Shown: in pieces, positions 63,861 to 64,000 of the stretch
Layout of the letters: each line of letters opens with the position of its first letter
Position numbering within the stretch: position 1 is the first letter of the stretch
Assembly: GCF_010111755.1 (NCBI RefSeq)
Contig: NC_088961.1
Span: forward strand, 682,001 to 746,000
Length of the DNA: 64,000 nucleotides
DNA from: Nakaseomyces glabratus
Lineage: Eukaryota; Ascomycota; Saccharomycetes; Saccharomycetales; Saccharomycetaceae
Direction of reading: 5' to 3'
The notes under the pieces: generated by a model
Told to the model about the DNA's origin: nothing
What the model saw: the letters and a program-made list of their open reading frames with translations, nothing else
The model's database searches: none
Made by a program: the position numbers and the translations under genes

Positions 63861-64000
63861 AGAATGCCCGGAATTCTACTGATCGAATTGACATGATCGC
63901 TTATTTTTATAATCGCTCTCTATGTTTTGATACCTTATGTCGCTAATATTTGACTCTGTATGCCGTTGTATTTGCTTATACATATTATACTATTTTCAAT
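63861..64000. other. 3' flank of the PMU-like gene
   Basis: The last 140 bases of the window, AT-rich. No feature seen. Confidence 0.5.

Overview
The window is nuclear DNA from a budding yeast of the family Saccharomycetaceae. Gene order follows blocks of the Saccharomyces cerevisiae genome closely, most genes lack introns, GC content is low, and there is a recognisable yeast U2 snRNA and an intron-containing tRNA-Trp. Block mosaicism and protein divergence point to a post-genome-duplication species outside Saccharomyces. Nakaseomyces (the Candida glabrata group) is my best guess, but this is inference and I could not search a database. Gene names below rest on recognised protein families plus synteny recalled from S. 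cerevisiae.

Left part (1-24.9 kb). A partial glucosidase II alpha gene (ROT2) is cut by the left edge. It is followed by a block collinear with S. cerevisiae YBR239C to YBR231C: ERT1, YBR238C (RMD9 paralogue), PRP5, ABD1, VHC1, ARC40, DAD3, PBP2 and SWC5. SNF4 comes next; its S. cerevisiae orthologue lies in a duplicated sister region. These genes cover carbon-source transcription control, mitochondrial gene expression, splicing, capping, vacuolar ion transport, actin, kinetochore, RNA binding and chromatin.

Middle (25-38.5 kb). A long U2 snRNA gene (about 1.7 kb) starts at 25251. Then come an unassigned 239-aa protein, tRNA-Trp(CCA) with an intron, GIS4 (CaaX protein), and a promoter with RRPE, PAC and TATA motifs (36.8-36.97 kb) that leads into about 1.5 kb without a protein gene. 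This is probably a large snoRNA gene downstream of FAA4, where S. cerevisiae has snR86.

Right-middle (38.5-56 kb). FAA4, COA6, an MRH1/YRO2-type membrane protein, a frameshifted SUN-family gene (YMR244W-like), a possible small ORF, ZRC1, RPL20 (with an apparently one-nucleotide first exon) and YHM2 match S. cerevisiae YMR246W-YMR241W in inverted orientation. The MRH1-like gene is an insertion in that order. A GC-rich island without an ORF (52.79-53.29 kb) upstream of RPL20 may be a structured RNA gene.

Right end (56-64 kb). YPK1/2-type kinase, phosphoglucomutase and a PMU1-like phosphatase match YKL126W-YKL128C. The phosphatase has six N-glycosylation sequons, an upstream CACGTG (Pho4-type) site, and a 5' half that is strikingly GC-rich.

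I saw no mobile element, CRISPR array or centromere. The most promising non-protein signals are the two candidate RNA genes, the U2 gene, the RPL20 splicing arrangement and several intergenic inverted repeats.
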